Positions 35,344 to 47,039 of a stretch of DNA of 64,000 nucleotides are shown here, piece by piece (the first letter of the stretch is position 1; the number at the start of each line of letters is the position of its first letter). Under the pieces are notes generated by a model. The model worked only from the letters and a program-made list of their open reading frames with translations, ran no database searches and was not told where the DNA came from. This DNA is from Siderastrea siderea. Lineage: Eukaryota; Cnidaria; Anthozoa; Scleractinia; Rhizangiidae. The stretch covers positions 48,680,355 through 48,744,354 of the forward strand of contig OZ034974.1 of NCBI GenBank assembly GCA_964030785.1. The letters are read 5' to 3'. Position numbers and translations under genes: made by a program.

Positions 35344-35955
35344 TACCGTATTTTCTCAATTTTAAACGCCCCCAGTGTTTATCTCAAACTTGGCATGGTG
35401 GACTCAGCGTTTCTTTGCATGAATAAGCAGTTTATTTGGGCCTGCCATGTGTATCTTGCCCTTAAATCTTAAGTTTATTATACAACAAATGAATGTCTGA
35501 AGGGCTTATTTACAATTCCCTCTTTTATACCTGTCGTTTACAGAGGTTCCAACCCCATTTGATGGAAAATAGGGAGTAATAATTAGCACCTATCCCAAGC
35601 GCCAAAGGCATGAGCTTCTAGGGGGTCTGCGGGCATGCCCCCCCGGAATTTTTGCAAATTTAGGTTCTCTCAAGTGCCATTTCCTGCACTTTGACATCAT
35701 GGAGAGACAGAGTGAGAGATTATACAAGAAGAAAGTGTAATATGAAATGTTTCACAGTGACAGACCACAAAAAATCCTAAAGATAATTAGCAATTTTTTC
35801 CTAGTTTTCAGCATTTTATAATAAATCGGGAGAATTTGATAAAAATCGGGAGAGCGGGAGGCAGGACACCAAATCTGGAAACTCTCGATCATATCGGGAG
35901 GGTTGGAATCTCTGCCTTTATCTGGGGCCTGGCATTTAATCGAGAAAATACAGTA
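35344..35955. mobile_element. DNA transposon remnant with accgtattttctcaat ends
   Basis: The left end taccgtattttctcaatttt (then aaacgcc) and right end ggcatttaatcgagaaaata (then cagta) are imperfect inverted repeats. Subterminal text (gcccccagtgttt, tctggggcctggc) is also partly inverted. It lies in the intron between SH3 and PDZ4 exons. Confidence 0.6.
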
Positions 35956-36091
35956 CACACTCAGTACACACCTGGACCTTCTGAGAAACACAGTTGTGTA
36001 ATGACGTACACGAAATTGATTCATGATTGGTTGTAACTTGAAAAAAGCTACATTGTACCAATATCCAAAGTTGACATGTGTAGTTACTTAC

Positions 36092-36194
36092 TTGCAGGGT
36101 TGTACTGAGCCAGTATCTGGACTGTTTCAGTGGGTTTACACAATTCTAACATGGCCTGTTCTGCAGTGACTGAGGTTAAATCCACGCCATTAAA
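36092..36194 (-). CDS. DLG5: DLG5-like PDZ4, second half
   Basis: It reads FNGVDLTSVTAEQAMLELCK and then PTETVQILAQYNPA, the end of a PDZ fold very similar to the end of PDZ3. It is bounded by aatttttcag and a|gtaagt. It joins in phase to the exon at 34871-34916. Confidence 0.88.
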
Positions 36195-36574
36195 CTGAAA
36201 AATTAATATGTTTTAAATTAACAACAAGGTAAATTTCTGAAAGCATTCAGATGGTTGATAAAACAGCCTGAATGATGCAAGCATCAAACTATTTCTGTAC
36301 TTCAAAATACACATAATTTACATTCCGGAACCAGAAAAAAATATGCTTTGTGTTTTTACAGTGTTGTAAGAAAATGCATAGAAACTCAGCCTAACAAACA
36401 CCCTGTAAATACGACCATCCTATTTTTAACCCGGTCGCCTGGGGCACGGGCCACAGTTTACATAACCTCATGCAGTCATTGATCTTACTATTTGAAAACC
36501 TGCTTTACATGAACATCCCATGAAAATGACCAGTGTGTTGGCACAACTAAAGCTTTATGGTCCATCAGTGATTG

Positions 36575-36815
36575 CATTGGCAAGAACGTCATGCTAGCCC
36601 ACATATAAGGCACTAATAACATTACAATCCTATATGAATATATACACCAACTGATTAACGCACCTACCTCCACTAACACACACTTTCCTTCACTTGTACT
36701 CACTTTCCTTCATTTGTACTCACTTTCCTTCATTTGTACTCACTTCCCTTCACTTGTACTCACTTACCTTCACATTAGTGCCTTAAATGTGGACTAGCAT
36801 GATGTTCTTGCCCTA
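36575..36815. repeat. Inverted repeat enclosing a 20-bp minisatellite
   Basis: Positions about 36580-36620 (ggcaagaacgtcatgctagc, then cacatataaggcactaat) are the inverse of about 36774-36812 (attagtgcctt, then gactagcatgatgttcttgc). Between them, actcactttccttcatttgt repeats four to five times (36690-36770). Confidence 0.7.
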
Positions 36816-36873
36816 TATGGCCGATTGCATTACACTCATGAGAATATCTACACGAACGATGCCACTTTCTTAC

Positions 36874-37287
36874 TTCTAATACATGATCTCCAACTCTGAG
36901 CCCAGAGGATTTGGCAACCTCATCATCAGATTGAATTTCTGATACAAAGATCCCCATAGCATTGCCACCAGCGATGCTGAAACCTAATGAACTGGGACTC
37001 TTGGTGAAGAATACATAACGTAAGTCTCCAGGAGGTTCATTGTCGATGATTGGTAGAATCCCGCCGTTTCTCCCGATTGGTGGAGTACTGCTGCTGCCTT
37101 CGTGTTTCTTTCTGTTGACTGGCATGCTACATGTGCTGCTTGTTTCTGATTGGCTGGATAATGATTCCAACATGTCTTTGAACTTATTTGGGTTGAACTG
37201 TGCCAGGATCGTGACGTTGTTCCCTGACTGTTTTAGAATCATTGCAGCCTGCTCATAAGTTGCACATCTGAGATTGACACCATTGTA
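36874..37287 (-). CDS. DLG5: DLG5-like end of PDZ3, spacer and start of PDZ4
   Basis: This 414-nt exon starts YNGVNLRCATYEQAAMILKQ (PDZ3 second half). A Ser-rich spacer follows (SSQSETSSTCSMPV). PDZ4 then begins: LRYVFFTKSPSSLGFSIAGG, with the GLGF-like loop S-L-G-F-S-I, and ends GDHVLE at a gtaag donor. The length is a multiple of three, with intact frames on both sides. Confidence 0.88.
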
Positions 37288-37506
37288 CTGCAAATACAGG
37301 GTTTACCATTTAATCTCATAATTGGCATTAAAATGATTTTTTTTTAATTGAAGTATTGAAGTGAGAAAATAAAATTCAGATTGACTAAATACAGGTAGTG
37401 TGGGGTTATAAACATAAATAGTTACAAAAACAGTTACAAACACATGTAGACAACAACTACTGAATAACCAACCATAAAGCTACCTGAAAATGACACTACA
37501 TGTCCT

Positions 37507-37634
37507 TAAGGTCAGGACACACAAATCAGGGAACAAATGGCAGGGACCAACGTTTGGCTACTGGGAACACAATTTTTTTTCACGAAAATGGATGGTTCAC
37601 ATAAAGGACTTGTCCCCTTGTGTGTACTGACCTT
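37507..37634. mobile_element. Small MITE with aggtcag(g/t)acacacaa ends
   Basis: The left end aaggtcaggacacacaaatc and the right end ttgtgtgtactgacctt are inverted repeats. Subterminal cagggaacaa and ggacttgtcccc also partly pair. It lies in the intron between the PDZ3 exons. Confidence 0.6.
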
Positions 37635-38041
37635 TATACATTCCTTGTAATTTTGCTTCTAAGAACTTTATTTTAAATCCTCATCTCCTAAGAATTATAG
37701 GCATCAAAGTGTATAGGAAAACAAAAGGTACGTGTATCACAAAAAAATCATGCTCAATTGCTTCCATTTTCCATATCAGTCATACTTAAGGATTTCAACC
37801 AGACTCAAAAGATGAGACCCACTTGTTTTGACGATATTTTGTCGATAAAGACTACTCTTTGTTGTTCATGTAAATGGTACCACAGGAAATTACAGCTATC
37901 ACTTGTATGTTCCACTTCAGGATTTCATCTTGCTGTTATATCACTTAAGTCAACATTTTAAGTATATAAGGTTGTTTATTCTCACCACCCATTCACATGA
38001 ATTTGTTAAGAAGAGCTTAAGAGAAATTGTATATTAATCAC

Positions 38042-38195
38042 CTCTAACAGCTGATCACCATATTTAAGCCCTGCCTTGGCAGCCGGACTACCTTCAGTGA
38101 CTGAAGAGACTATAACACCCCCCTGGCAGGCGGCAGCAATGGAAATTCCCAGAGTGTCCTTCTTTTCAATGTGTACAAGGCGAGGTTCGTAATCC
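38042..38195 (-). CDS. DLG5: DLG5-like PDZ3, first half
   Basis: It reads DYEPRLVHIEKKDTLGISIA, then GGVIVSSVTEGSPAAKAGLK and YGDQLLE before gtgatt. The T-L-G-I-S-I loop, G-S-P-A-A-K-A-G-L turn and G-D-Q-L-L-E strand are hallmark PDZ features. Phases match both neighbours. Confidence 0.88.
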
Positions 38196-38449
38196 CTGAA
38201 ATCCAAACACACACCATCAGTAACTGTTGCTTACTAAGGTCTGTTTCTATTGGCAACAGCCAGTTTTAGTTGTAGAGTTTTTTGCACTACTTTGAGAGAA
38301 AACCAAATTTCGTTGGTTTGGTTGGTAGACCATTTCAACAGGAATTGAACTCATTAGAGGTGGTTCAATATACTGTTCAACAGTTAGCAACAAAAAGAAA
38401 GTGGGAAAAGTTTTAAACTGGGACACATCAACCAAACTGAATAACCCCT

Positions 38450-38665
38450 TTAAGCCCCAACAGTGATCAACAACAAATTTCTCCTCGTCAAATCAGTGCA
38501 ATATTACACAAAAGGTCACAATAATTAAGTAAGTCATTCCCAAAGGTGATTGTTCTGATGTTTTAACAAGTTCTCCCAACTAGTATGCAACAAAAAATGT
38601 ATGGAAACCAGTAGTGGTATCTAAAACAGTAGGCCCCAATAGAACTTCACCATAGTGTATACTTG
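38450..38665. repeat. Family A repeat copy
   Basis: It begins aagccccaacagtgatcaac and contains caagttctcccaactagtat and aaaaaatgtatggaaaccag, the same order as at 1-310. Confidence 0.6.
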
Positions 38666-38682
38666 CCTCAAATAACACTTTA

Positions 38683-39173
38683 ACCCCTATGAGTGACAAG
38701 CATCTAAATTCTCCTTACAATATTAAAACACCACTGAGAAATTCTGACCGCCGAGGCTAAATAAGAATGTGTTTGAATAATGGGAAGAACAACAACACAT
38801 CATGTCTTTGATACACACTCAACGCACTTAAAAACTTTAAAACGACATAAACACTGTTAAAATTGCGGTATTCCGGTATATTCTGTTTGCTCCTCAAGCC
38901 TCGTCAGCCATCCACTGCATGACCAATTTGACAATTTATTTAGCCGACAGCTGATGAGGCTCGAGTGTGTGTCAAAGATGTGACGAGTTGTTGTTCTTCC
39001 CGTTAATAACACTGCTTTATCAAACATATAAGGCATGAGAATAGAGGAAATGATGACCAAGTAGAAAAGGTATTGATAGTTCAACAAATTCTCCTCATCA
39101 GTACCATAGGAACGTATAGAGAACAGTGTGGAGAATATACAAGTTAATATCAGGGTTTAAAGGGTTAACAAAT
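38683..39173. repeat. Family A repeat copy split by a nested MITE
   Basis: The left part (tcacctaacccctatgag-like text near 38690) and right part (ggcatgagaatagaggaaat to cagggtttaaagg) are two ends of one family A copy. A palindromic element lies between them at about 38775-39003. Confidence 0.55.
38775..39003. mobile_element. MITE with gggaagaacaacaac ends
   Basis: The left end gggaagaacaacaac, continued by catgtctttgatacacactc, is the inverse of gagtgtgtgtcaaagatgtg followed by gttgttgttcttccc. It inserted into a family A repeat in a DLG5 intron. Confidence 0.65.
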
Positions 39174-39564
39174 TAGCCACCTGCAGAGCCACAATGCAGA
39201 AAAATAAATGAAAAACCTTATAAATAATTCTAATGAATAAAAAGTCAGAGTTGCTGTTGGTTTGTTCATTTGTTTGTCTACAGTGCTGACTAAGACAGTG
39301 TCTGTTTCAAAAATAATTATAGACAAAGTATCTTTCTTCTCACATGTATCTGGGAGCACAAAATACGCGAAAGCTGGTAGAATGCCCAAATAATGACAAC
39401 AATGACTAAAGAACTGAGAGAAAATACCAACAGAAAAAGAAAAGTGTGTTAAAAAAGCAATGGAGGAACGAACTTCCCCTTTTTTCACATCATCTCTACC
39501 CCCATCGAAGGATATTTACAATGTAAGATATTCATTTTGAAAACATGAACTGTAAAACACTTGC

Positions 39565-41036
39565 CTGTTCAAAGGGTCCTCCTTGGATGGGTCACTGAAA
39601 TCAAATGGGAATGCCAGAGCAGGACCACCTTCATTTGCCGGCACAACTGGAGTTGAAGGAATCACAACAGGTGTAGTATGACCTGAGGACACAGAGTATG
39701 TCGAGCTCACAGAACCGCTGCAGTAACTGGACGTTCCTGCACTGGGATAAGATGTCACCTGTGACAGCGGCATTGGTAAACTAATTCTTTGTGGCCTGTG
39801 CTTGGTTTTTGATGGTGGTGGGTCACAGTTATTACACATTGACAGGTGACGTGTTTTACGTTCGTCTCCATCTGCACTATGAGATGAGCCTTGTCGACTG
39901 TGTCTGCATGTTCCAAAAGGGTCCATCTTCAACCTCCCTTGTTTCTGCTTGCTCTCGCACTGCACCGGTAAACACTGTTGACTAACAGCAGGAAGTCCCC
40001 CGCAGCTCTGCACTGAGTGGCTCTTAGCAGTGTGATATGGCACATTTGTCGACCTCAACACAGCAACGGTGACAGGAGGTCCTGACATGCTAGATTTGGG
40101 TGGAGTTAGTGCCAGCGGGTCTCCATGGCTTGCCGAATAGCGTCCAAAACTGGATGATGCAGGACTGCTTCTGAGATCAACCTGATAATGTCTCATGGAA
40201 GGTGCTGACTGTGGACGAGAGCCATTGCGGAAGTATGAATCTGTCATTTTACGAATAACCATTGTGTTTGAAGTGTCAACTGCTGAAGAATCTGGGAGTG
40301 AGTTTGAAGGGAAGTGTACTGTAGATACTGGAGCTGGTGGTATCGCATGCATGTGATCTTCCTGAGAACTTACATTGGCTACTTCATCTTGAGGAGGTGC
40401 AGTGATTGCAGACATATAAGATGTACTTCTCATTGGCGGCATTGGTCTTTCCTTATAATTAAAAGTTAACTGCACGGGCATGGAAAGGCGTGGCGACTGC
40501 GAAACCGGACTGGATCGTACCACTTGTTTTCTTAACTTAACAAATGTTCAACTCCGAGAGGATGAATCTGCAGATGGCGTGACCAGATGTGATGTACTTC
40601 CCTCTTCGGTGGATAGATCTCCACTGGAGTAAGTTTGTTTTCCATGCCGCCCTTCAGGATTTTCCTCATAAAGAGGTGTTAATGATGACAAAGACTGTAA
40701 GACCGGTTCAGAAATAGACTCCGGCGTTGATGATATTTGCTCATCAGGCAATGGAGAGCTTTTCCCTGAGTCATACGCTGATGATTACTCCTGCTGCGAT
40801 AACTGAAGCTCATTTAAGCTTCCAGAGTTTGTGATTCTCTCCTTTGTGTGTTCAACTTTGCGACAGATGTCATTTTCTCTGTTGATTTTGTCGTTGACTT
40901 CCTCCAATAGTGACTGAAGCACTTGTGTTCTTGATGATGTACCTGACAACTTCTGAACTGTGAGGTTGACAAGACTCGTTGAAAGAAGACCTTTCACCTC
41001 AGCTTGGCTGAGGTTTTCAACTGATGTGCCATATAC
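39565..41036 (-). CDS. DLG5: DLG5-like exon: end of PDZ2 plus long Ser/Pro-rich linker, two in-frame stops
   Basis: This 1472-nt exon starts VYGTSVENLSQAEVKGLLST (end of PDZ2), then runs through a predicted helix and a roughly 390-residue Ser/Pro/Thr-rich linker to FDFSDPSKEDPLN. The frame is constant end to end, but TAA at 40785-40787 and TGA at 40548-40550 interrupt it. Both could be C-to-T changes (CAA, CGA). The 5' splice site is CAG|gcaagt, a GC donor, and it joins in phase to the PDZ3 exon (N-R-D-Y-E-P-R). The linker of DLG5 is long and poorly conserved in other animals too. Confidence 0.75.
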
Positions 41037-41907
41037 CTGAAAATGGTTAAAAAGACTGCAATCAGTAATTAAACTCTTGTCACTGACTGACGTATTGTGA
41101 CCTGGAATACAAGCAAGTGGACTATTCTCAGTTTCATGGTTGCCACAGAGATCAGTTTTCAAAATTCCCTGACTTTTCCCTGATAAAAGTTAAATTTTCC
41201 TGACCAATTAAATACAAGTCACAGATAAAAGTGGCCTCCAACCTTCCATTATAGCCGTCCTTTCAACTCATTTTATTGCTGAGCATGAAAACTTAAACCT
41301 TTTCACTCCCAGAGTCAGTTATCGAGACATTAAGGTGATTCGAACTTCTGAGTCTGTGGATGAAATCCTGTGGTGTGACCATTCAAATGAAACCTCTTTA
41401 CAGTGCTTTCACATGGTGCTATTTCTATTAAAGTATTCTACAAAATGAATTTGCGATTTGTCTTGAATTATTGTTTTAGGCACTCTAGGGAGTGAATTAG
41501 GGTTAAGGCAAAATTCTGAACCCTCGATGGGAATTGGCCATTACATCATCTTCCAAAGACCAATCATACATTACATTACATAACTACTGTACCAACCGAA
41601 GGCTTGCAGCAAGTTTGGTACATTACCGTTTACTGGGTTCATTTATGATGTAAACTTCCTGCACACAGCTTGGAACAAAAACATTTGGTGCAGTGATAAC
41701 CCATCGCAAGTTTCCCTGAAACTCAGTGGTTAACGGCCGCCAACCAGCCAGTGTGCCAAAAGTCATGAATTTACACCCTTCGTGGGACTCAAAATTTGCC
41801 ATTTGTAGGATCATGTTTATAGTTCTTCTCCATGTTTGTAACAAATTAATTGCAAGTCTTTTTATAGCTCCTGTTATAATATTATTCACTGTGACAACTG
41901 CTCTTAC

Positions 41908-42011
41908 AGAGATTATTCGGTCGCCAACAGCAATAGTTCCCTCCTCCGCTACTACACTACCAGGTAAAATGGAGCTGATATGATTTGTGCTGTCAACTCT
42001 GATACCCATCT
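41908..42011 (-). CDS. DLG5: DLG5-like PDZ2, first half
   Basis: After a ttattttccag acceptor it reads MGIRVDSTNHISSILPGSVV and then AEEGTIAVGDRIIS, ending at gtaagag. The GD-R-I-I-S run followed by V in the next exon matches a PDZ domain. The phases join cleanly to the exon starting at 41036. Confidence 0.75.
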
Positions 42012-42803
42012 CTGGAAAATAAAGCATTAATTTTATTTTTAATTAGTTATTAACAAAGTGTAACGGGTGCTGCATCAGTCCACAACCACAACAACCAAAT
42101 CCAGTTCTCAAATAACCTTTTGCTACACTCTGCAGGCTTCTCTACAGTGCAAGATCAGCGCACCAAAAACCCCTGCTACAATGTGTAAGTCGCTTTTATA
42201 CCTACTGTTGCACGTGCTACTTAATCATAATGATATACATGTAACTGTCCCGTATATCTACGTAAACTATTCGATTTACAGTAGCAAAAATTTTGGGCAC
42301 GGCTTGGATAAAAATGGTACATGAGCGTGCACCAAAAAAATTGGTTCGGCTCAGATAAATTGGTACCTGTACCAAAACATTATTTTACAGTGTTTAGCAT
42401 GGTAGAAAATAGGATGTGTAAACAAGGTTACCATACTACATTTTCTGGTACTCGTGCCATTTTCATCCGAGCCATGCCAGAAGTTTTTGGTAGTGTAAAT
42501 CGGCCTTGAATACAGTGTTGTATGGTAAGCACTAAAACATAGTACATACCTTTGTTATTTGTCAGACTCAGGCTAACCGGATGAAGAAGCGGTCGTGATC
42601 CTGTTGACCTCTCCCTCTTTACAGTCGACAATAAATGCGTTACAAAGAAGCGAAATGAAAAATTTTTAATGAATTTGTGATAAAATCTAAAAGTACAGTC
42701 TATATCAACCTAGGGGACACAAATCCCAGAGCTTAAACCTTTCACTTGTAGACCAGGTTATGGTAAGATGATTTGTCATTCTAACTTTTTAATCTGTTGA
42801 CAA

Positions 42804-45540
42804 GGAAACCAGTGGTTTCGCCCCGTTGCGATTTAGCCCCCTCGAGTTAGCCCCGTAATGAATCGAGTTCGCCTCCCAAATATATCGAGTTCACCCCACG
42901 TAAATCGAGTTCGACCCATATATAAGAAAGTTATACTAACGACTTTTGATCCCTTCTAGAGTTAGACTTAACTGCCAGATGAACCGTAGAATCTCTGTTG
43001 TTGCAAATGGCCGAACGTCGCATTGTAAAATGTTCAATGATGTTTACCGCTGACAAACTCATAGCGAGGCGCTGCTACTCGCAGGAGTTCGAGAAATCAA
43101 AACAAAGTGTTTTCTGTAAAGAACCAAATTCACACGCGCGTCTTTTAATGATATTAGCATTCAGGGATTTAGTTGAGAAAAAGTCTCACTTGTGAAGCCT
43201 ATTTTGAGTTGAGAAAAAATCTCTCTTGTGAAGTCTATTGTGTAAGCCGTCTATTGTGTGAGTGCGTAGTCAACTTACCTTGAATTTGTTTGTTTTGTTC
43301 TAGAAATCAAAACAAATAGAATGCTTTCTAGTCGAACCAAATTGTTGGAGTGCGGAGTCAACTCCCATTTGAATAACAGGTGTATATCTTTCTTTCTAAT
43401 CGTTCCAGTCAAGTCTTTAATTCAACATTCAAAAAAGTTTAGTGAAACCAAGTATTTATTTAGCCGGCACGCGAGTCTTGTAATTTTGTTATTATGAAGG
43501 AACTGCAGTGAGAAAAAAAAATGATTAGGCAAGTATTGTATTGTGTTAGTGTAACATAATTAGAATGTCAATAAAAAGTTAACTCTTTCATCTCTGTTGT
43601 TGGATCAGTCTTCACTTCTGTTGCATACCTATAAATCTTATGAAGCAGATCTTTCTCTGCCGTTCTCTTGAAGAAACTCTTACATCCTGCGCCAAAGGAT
43701 TCGGCGTTGCACACGCGAGTCTTTTATTTTTTATCAGTATTCAGGAATTAAGGTGAGAAAAAGTTTCATTTGCGTTATTAGCATTCAAGAGTTGAGGTGA
43801 GAAAAAGTCTCGCTTGTGAAGTCTATTATGTAAGCCGTCTATTGTGTGAGTGCGGAGTCAAGCTCCCTTTGAAGTTGGAATTATTTTTTATTGTTTTGAA
43901 TGGTGTATGTTTTTCTTGCGAATCGTTCGAGTCAAATCTTAACGTGAGATTAACTAAACCAAACATCATGTTTAGTAGAACTCAGTATTTAGCGGCTGAC
44001 ACGCAAGTTTTGTAACTCGTTATTATAAAGGAACTGAGGTGAGAAAAAAAACCTCATTAGGCAAGTAATTTGGTAACGTAATTAGAATATCAATAAGAAG
44101 TCAACTCTTTCATCTCGAATTTGTATTGTTTTTGAGATAACCAATGAAAAGGTGACATAAACTTTATGATCCATTACTGTGTATAAAAGGTGGAAAAGCG
44201 TGCCATTTTAGCTTATCCGCTTTAATAGCTACTATCACGAACTTAATCGAATCTCGACAACTCAATTACGTTCACGATGGACCTTTGCATTTTCTGCACG
44301 CTTCCCGTTCGTGCTCGCCAGGAAGGTATGCAATGTGACGACTGCCAGCAATGGCAACACCGAACGTGCCAAACCGGCATATCGCAGCAAGAGTACCGCA
44401 TCGCTGTCCAGACAGGCCAACCTATTGACTGGCGCTGCGCCCCCTGTTCTGAAACCCCGTTGGAAAGTACGCGCTTGGGTTACTTATTTTTGGTCTTTAC
44501 TTATTTACAGATACAAGAAATTGGTCTGCAGGCAGCTTACACCAACGACCAAGGTACCTACTCATTGCTGCGGAAGTACATGGCCCTCCCGTTCCTGCCA
44601 GAGGATGAGATCGTACCGACGTTTCAACAGCTACAGCGACATGCCACGACTGAACCCTTAGAACGATTTTCTAATTACATCTCCAGTACGTGGATAAATG
44701 GCTCCACGTGGTCTCCGTCTAGTTGGTGTGTGTTCGGCCAATCTGTGCGAACTAACAACGACGTCGAAGGTTGGCACAATGGCCTAAACAGACGTGCGCA
44801 AGGCAGGTCCAACCTACCATTCTACATGATGATCCAACTGCTTCACGAGGAAGCGAAACTTGCCTCCCTACAAATCAGGCTTGTGTCAGAAAGGAAGTTG
44901 CGGCGGCACCAGAAGAAGGCTTACAGAGAGCTGCAGTCGAAGATATTCCATCTTTGGGAATCTTACAGAAACGATGAAAGGACGGCAAACCAGCTGCTGA
45001 GGGCACGTGCCCATCTCTACGGCCCAGTAGAAGACTGAAGACTGAACCAAAATCGTGTTGGTCGAGCATAGCGCTCCATATTGCACTCTACAGGTGCTAC
45101 ACCAAAACGGCTCCTTTAGGAGCCACCACATCTAATAAAAGCTATGACCAACAATACTATTTATCTAACACCCGATATACTATATACTATTGCTAAACTA
45201 TTCACATCGATCGTCATTTTAGTCGCCATCTTGTTTTCTCAAAGTGAGCGAAACCTGGGAAGAGAACAAAGTGCACTCGCCCCAGGTTTCGCTCGCATTT
45301 AGATCCACGGACGCGAAGATCGATCACGAACACGACAATATTTTTTAAACTATTGGGTTGACAACAAAACTAAACTAAACGCTTGCTTGATAGTGAAAAC
45401 TAAACTAAACGCTTGCTTGATAGTGGGGCGAACTCGCTCTACTTTGGAGGCGAACTTGGCTAACTGTGGGGCGAACTAGGTTATATGTGGGGTGAACTTT
45501 AATGGGGCTAACTCGCAACGGGGCGAAACCACCGTAATTC
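42804..45540 (+). mobile_element. MULE-type transposon with minisatellite ends
   Basis: The left end gtggtttcgccccgttgcga and right end tcgcaacggggcgaaaccac are inverted repeats. Both subterminal regions are degenerate arrays of ggggcgaactcg-like words. GTTGACAA occurs at 42796-42803 and 45541-45548, framing the element inside a family D repeat whose text continues across. It carries the PHD-transposase remnant at 44277. It sits in the intron between DLG5 PDZ1 and PDZ2. Confidence 0.75.
44277..45038 (+). pseudogene. PHD finger plus C-terminal MULE transposase remnant
   Basis: The 253-residue frame starts with a PHD-type zinc finger (CIFC, CDDC, QWQHRTC, WRCAPC). It then jumps to a MULE transposase C-terminus (STWINGSTWSPSSWCVFGQ, then RTNNDVEGWHNGLNRRA). 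Intact relatives have a DDE catalytic domain in between; here only about 40 unrelated residues (YLFLVFTYLQ) join them, so the core has been deleted. A GTACGC...TTTACAG stretch of 44 nt at the joint looks intron-like but would shift the frame. A TATA-like gtataaaaggtgg at about 44180 lies upstream. Confidence 0.7.
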
Positions 45541-46034
45541 GTTGACAAAATCCTATCGTGTTACCATTCAAATGAGACTTCTTTGGCAGAACTTTTGCAT
45601 AGGAATACCGTAAACGCTGGCGTATAAGCCGCACTCGCAGATAAGCCGTACCCCAAGTTTAGGACCTCAAGATTTGGAAAAAAAATTTTTTTTGGTCAAA
45701 AATTTATAGCCAAGTCCGGTTAATTTGGCTGAAGTGAAGTCCTTTTCACTTCGGATCAGTGATTCAATTTCTGGTCTGAAGAAGACTCAAACACGCATTT
45801 TAATCCTTATAACAAGTATCAAAGAGGTATGAAAACGTACTTGAACACAAGACCGCTCTCCCCGATGAACATTTCCCCAGCATTTTTTCACTTAAAGCTA
45901 TTCAAGTCCAAAAATTTGTGAGTATCACAAGGTTCGTTCGGTTACGTCTCTTGGCTTAGTAGCCAGGCATTTGATGAGAAGAGAGTGTTGTCACTTCGTT
46001 CATTCGCAAAGGAAAGCAAATTTCACTCACCATG

Positions 46035-46485
46035 TATACCTGCCAAGTGTCACGCCTAAGGCGTGATTGTCACGCCTGCGGATCGAAAACTGCGATCTCA
46101 CGCCTACTCACGCCTGCGTTCCCATTGCTCACGCCTGGTGGAAAAGTGTAAGCCATTACAGCCTTAACCGACTCATTTTGAAAAAAATTTTTTAAGTATT
46201 TAAATAAACTCGAACCAATGCGAGAAAAATAATGATCGTACTTTCGCGAAATCTCGGATTTTAGTAAGGAAAGTCACTGGAGACATGGTCATACTCGTCG
46301 AGACGAGCTCCGTATAACCTGAAATGATCAAAGCATCGATTTACTGGCCATAAATCGGAAAGTCTCGTCGGACATCTTCGGAAATCGTCGGACATCTTCT
46401 GATATTATCGGTCCCGTACGAAAAATCTTGACACTCTCAGGATAAAAATGTCACGCCTATGAGTCACAAAAAGTTGGCAGGTATA
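46035..46485. mobile_element. DNA transposon at the PDZ1 splice donor
   Basis: The ends tatacctgccaa and ttggcaggtata are inverted repeats; gtcacgcct and ggcgtgac words recur just inside. CACCATG lies at 46028-46034 and again at 46486-46492, a 7-bp target duplication. On the minus strand that word is CATGGTG, the exon-intron boundary of PDZ1. No transposase. hAT-like on duplication length, uncertain. Confidence 0.8.
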
Positions 46486-46488
46486 CAC

Positions 46489-46588
46489 CATGTTGACTAC
46501 CTCTCCTCTGCTGATAGCTTGAACTGCAGTAGGATATTCAACGTTTGTCAAGTCAATGTTGTTGACCTTCAGGACACAATCCTTCACC
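46489..46588 (-). CDS. DLG5: DLG5-like PDZ1, second half
   Basis: It reads RVKDCVLKVNNIDLTNVEYP, then TAVQAISRGEVVNM, the usual end of a PDZ domain (GDxILxVNxxxLxxVxHxxAVxxL). The donor now reads ATG|gtgtat because a transposon abuts it; a better donor (ATG|gtgagt) lies on the far side of the element. The next exon found (PDZ2) needs one extra base, so an intermediate exon is missing or unrecognised. Confidence 0.75.
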
Positions 46589-47039
46589 CTGTCATGAAAG
46601 TCAAAAAACAACTTCAGTTAAAACGTTCAAACTATAATAAATCGAAAGGTAAACATCACCGTACATGTACGTTTCGTTTGCGTACGACATTACCCTATTA
46701 ATTTTAAGGGGTAGTGTAAGGAACCAAGCACAAGTCAGTTAGGCCAGGACAGGGCGAGACTCCTCAAGGATCTTCATGCGATGACCCTTAGACCTTGACT
46801 ATTAAGTGCATGACTTGTTATCATTGCATATTAAGTCAGTTTAGACCAGCAACGCTATTCATATGGAACAATCGGATAAGATGCATGTGCAATATGCCTA
46901 AACCATATTTGTTGGACAACTCCTTCACGAAGAATAAGGATTATGTAACCTTCATATTGAATGGTACTTAGTAGAGTTGCACAGTAAAGGACACCTATAT
47001 TTTTATCTTTATTTAGGACTTGATTAATCATTACATTAC

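Noticed and set aside
44461..44520. A 44-nt intron in the PHD-transposase frame (gtacgc to tttacag)
   Set aside because: Too short for a usual animal intron, and removing it shifts the frame away from the conserved transposase end; a deletion junction explains it better.
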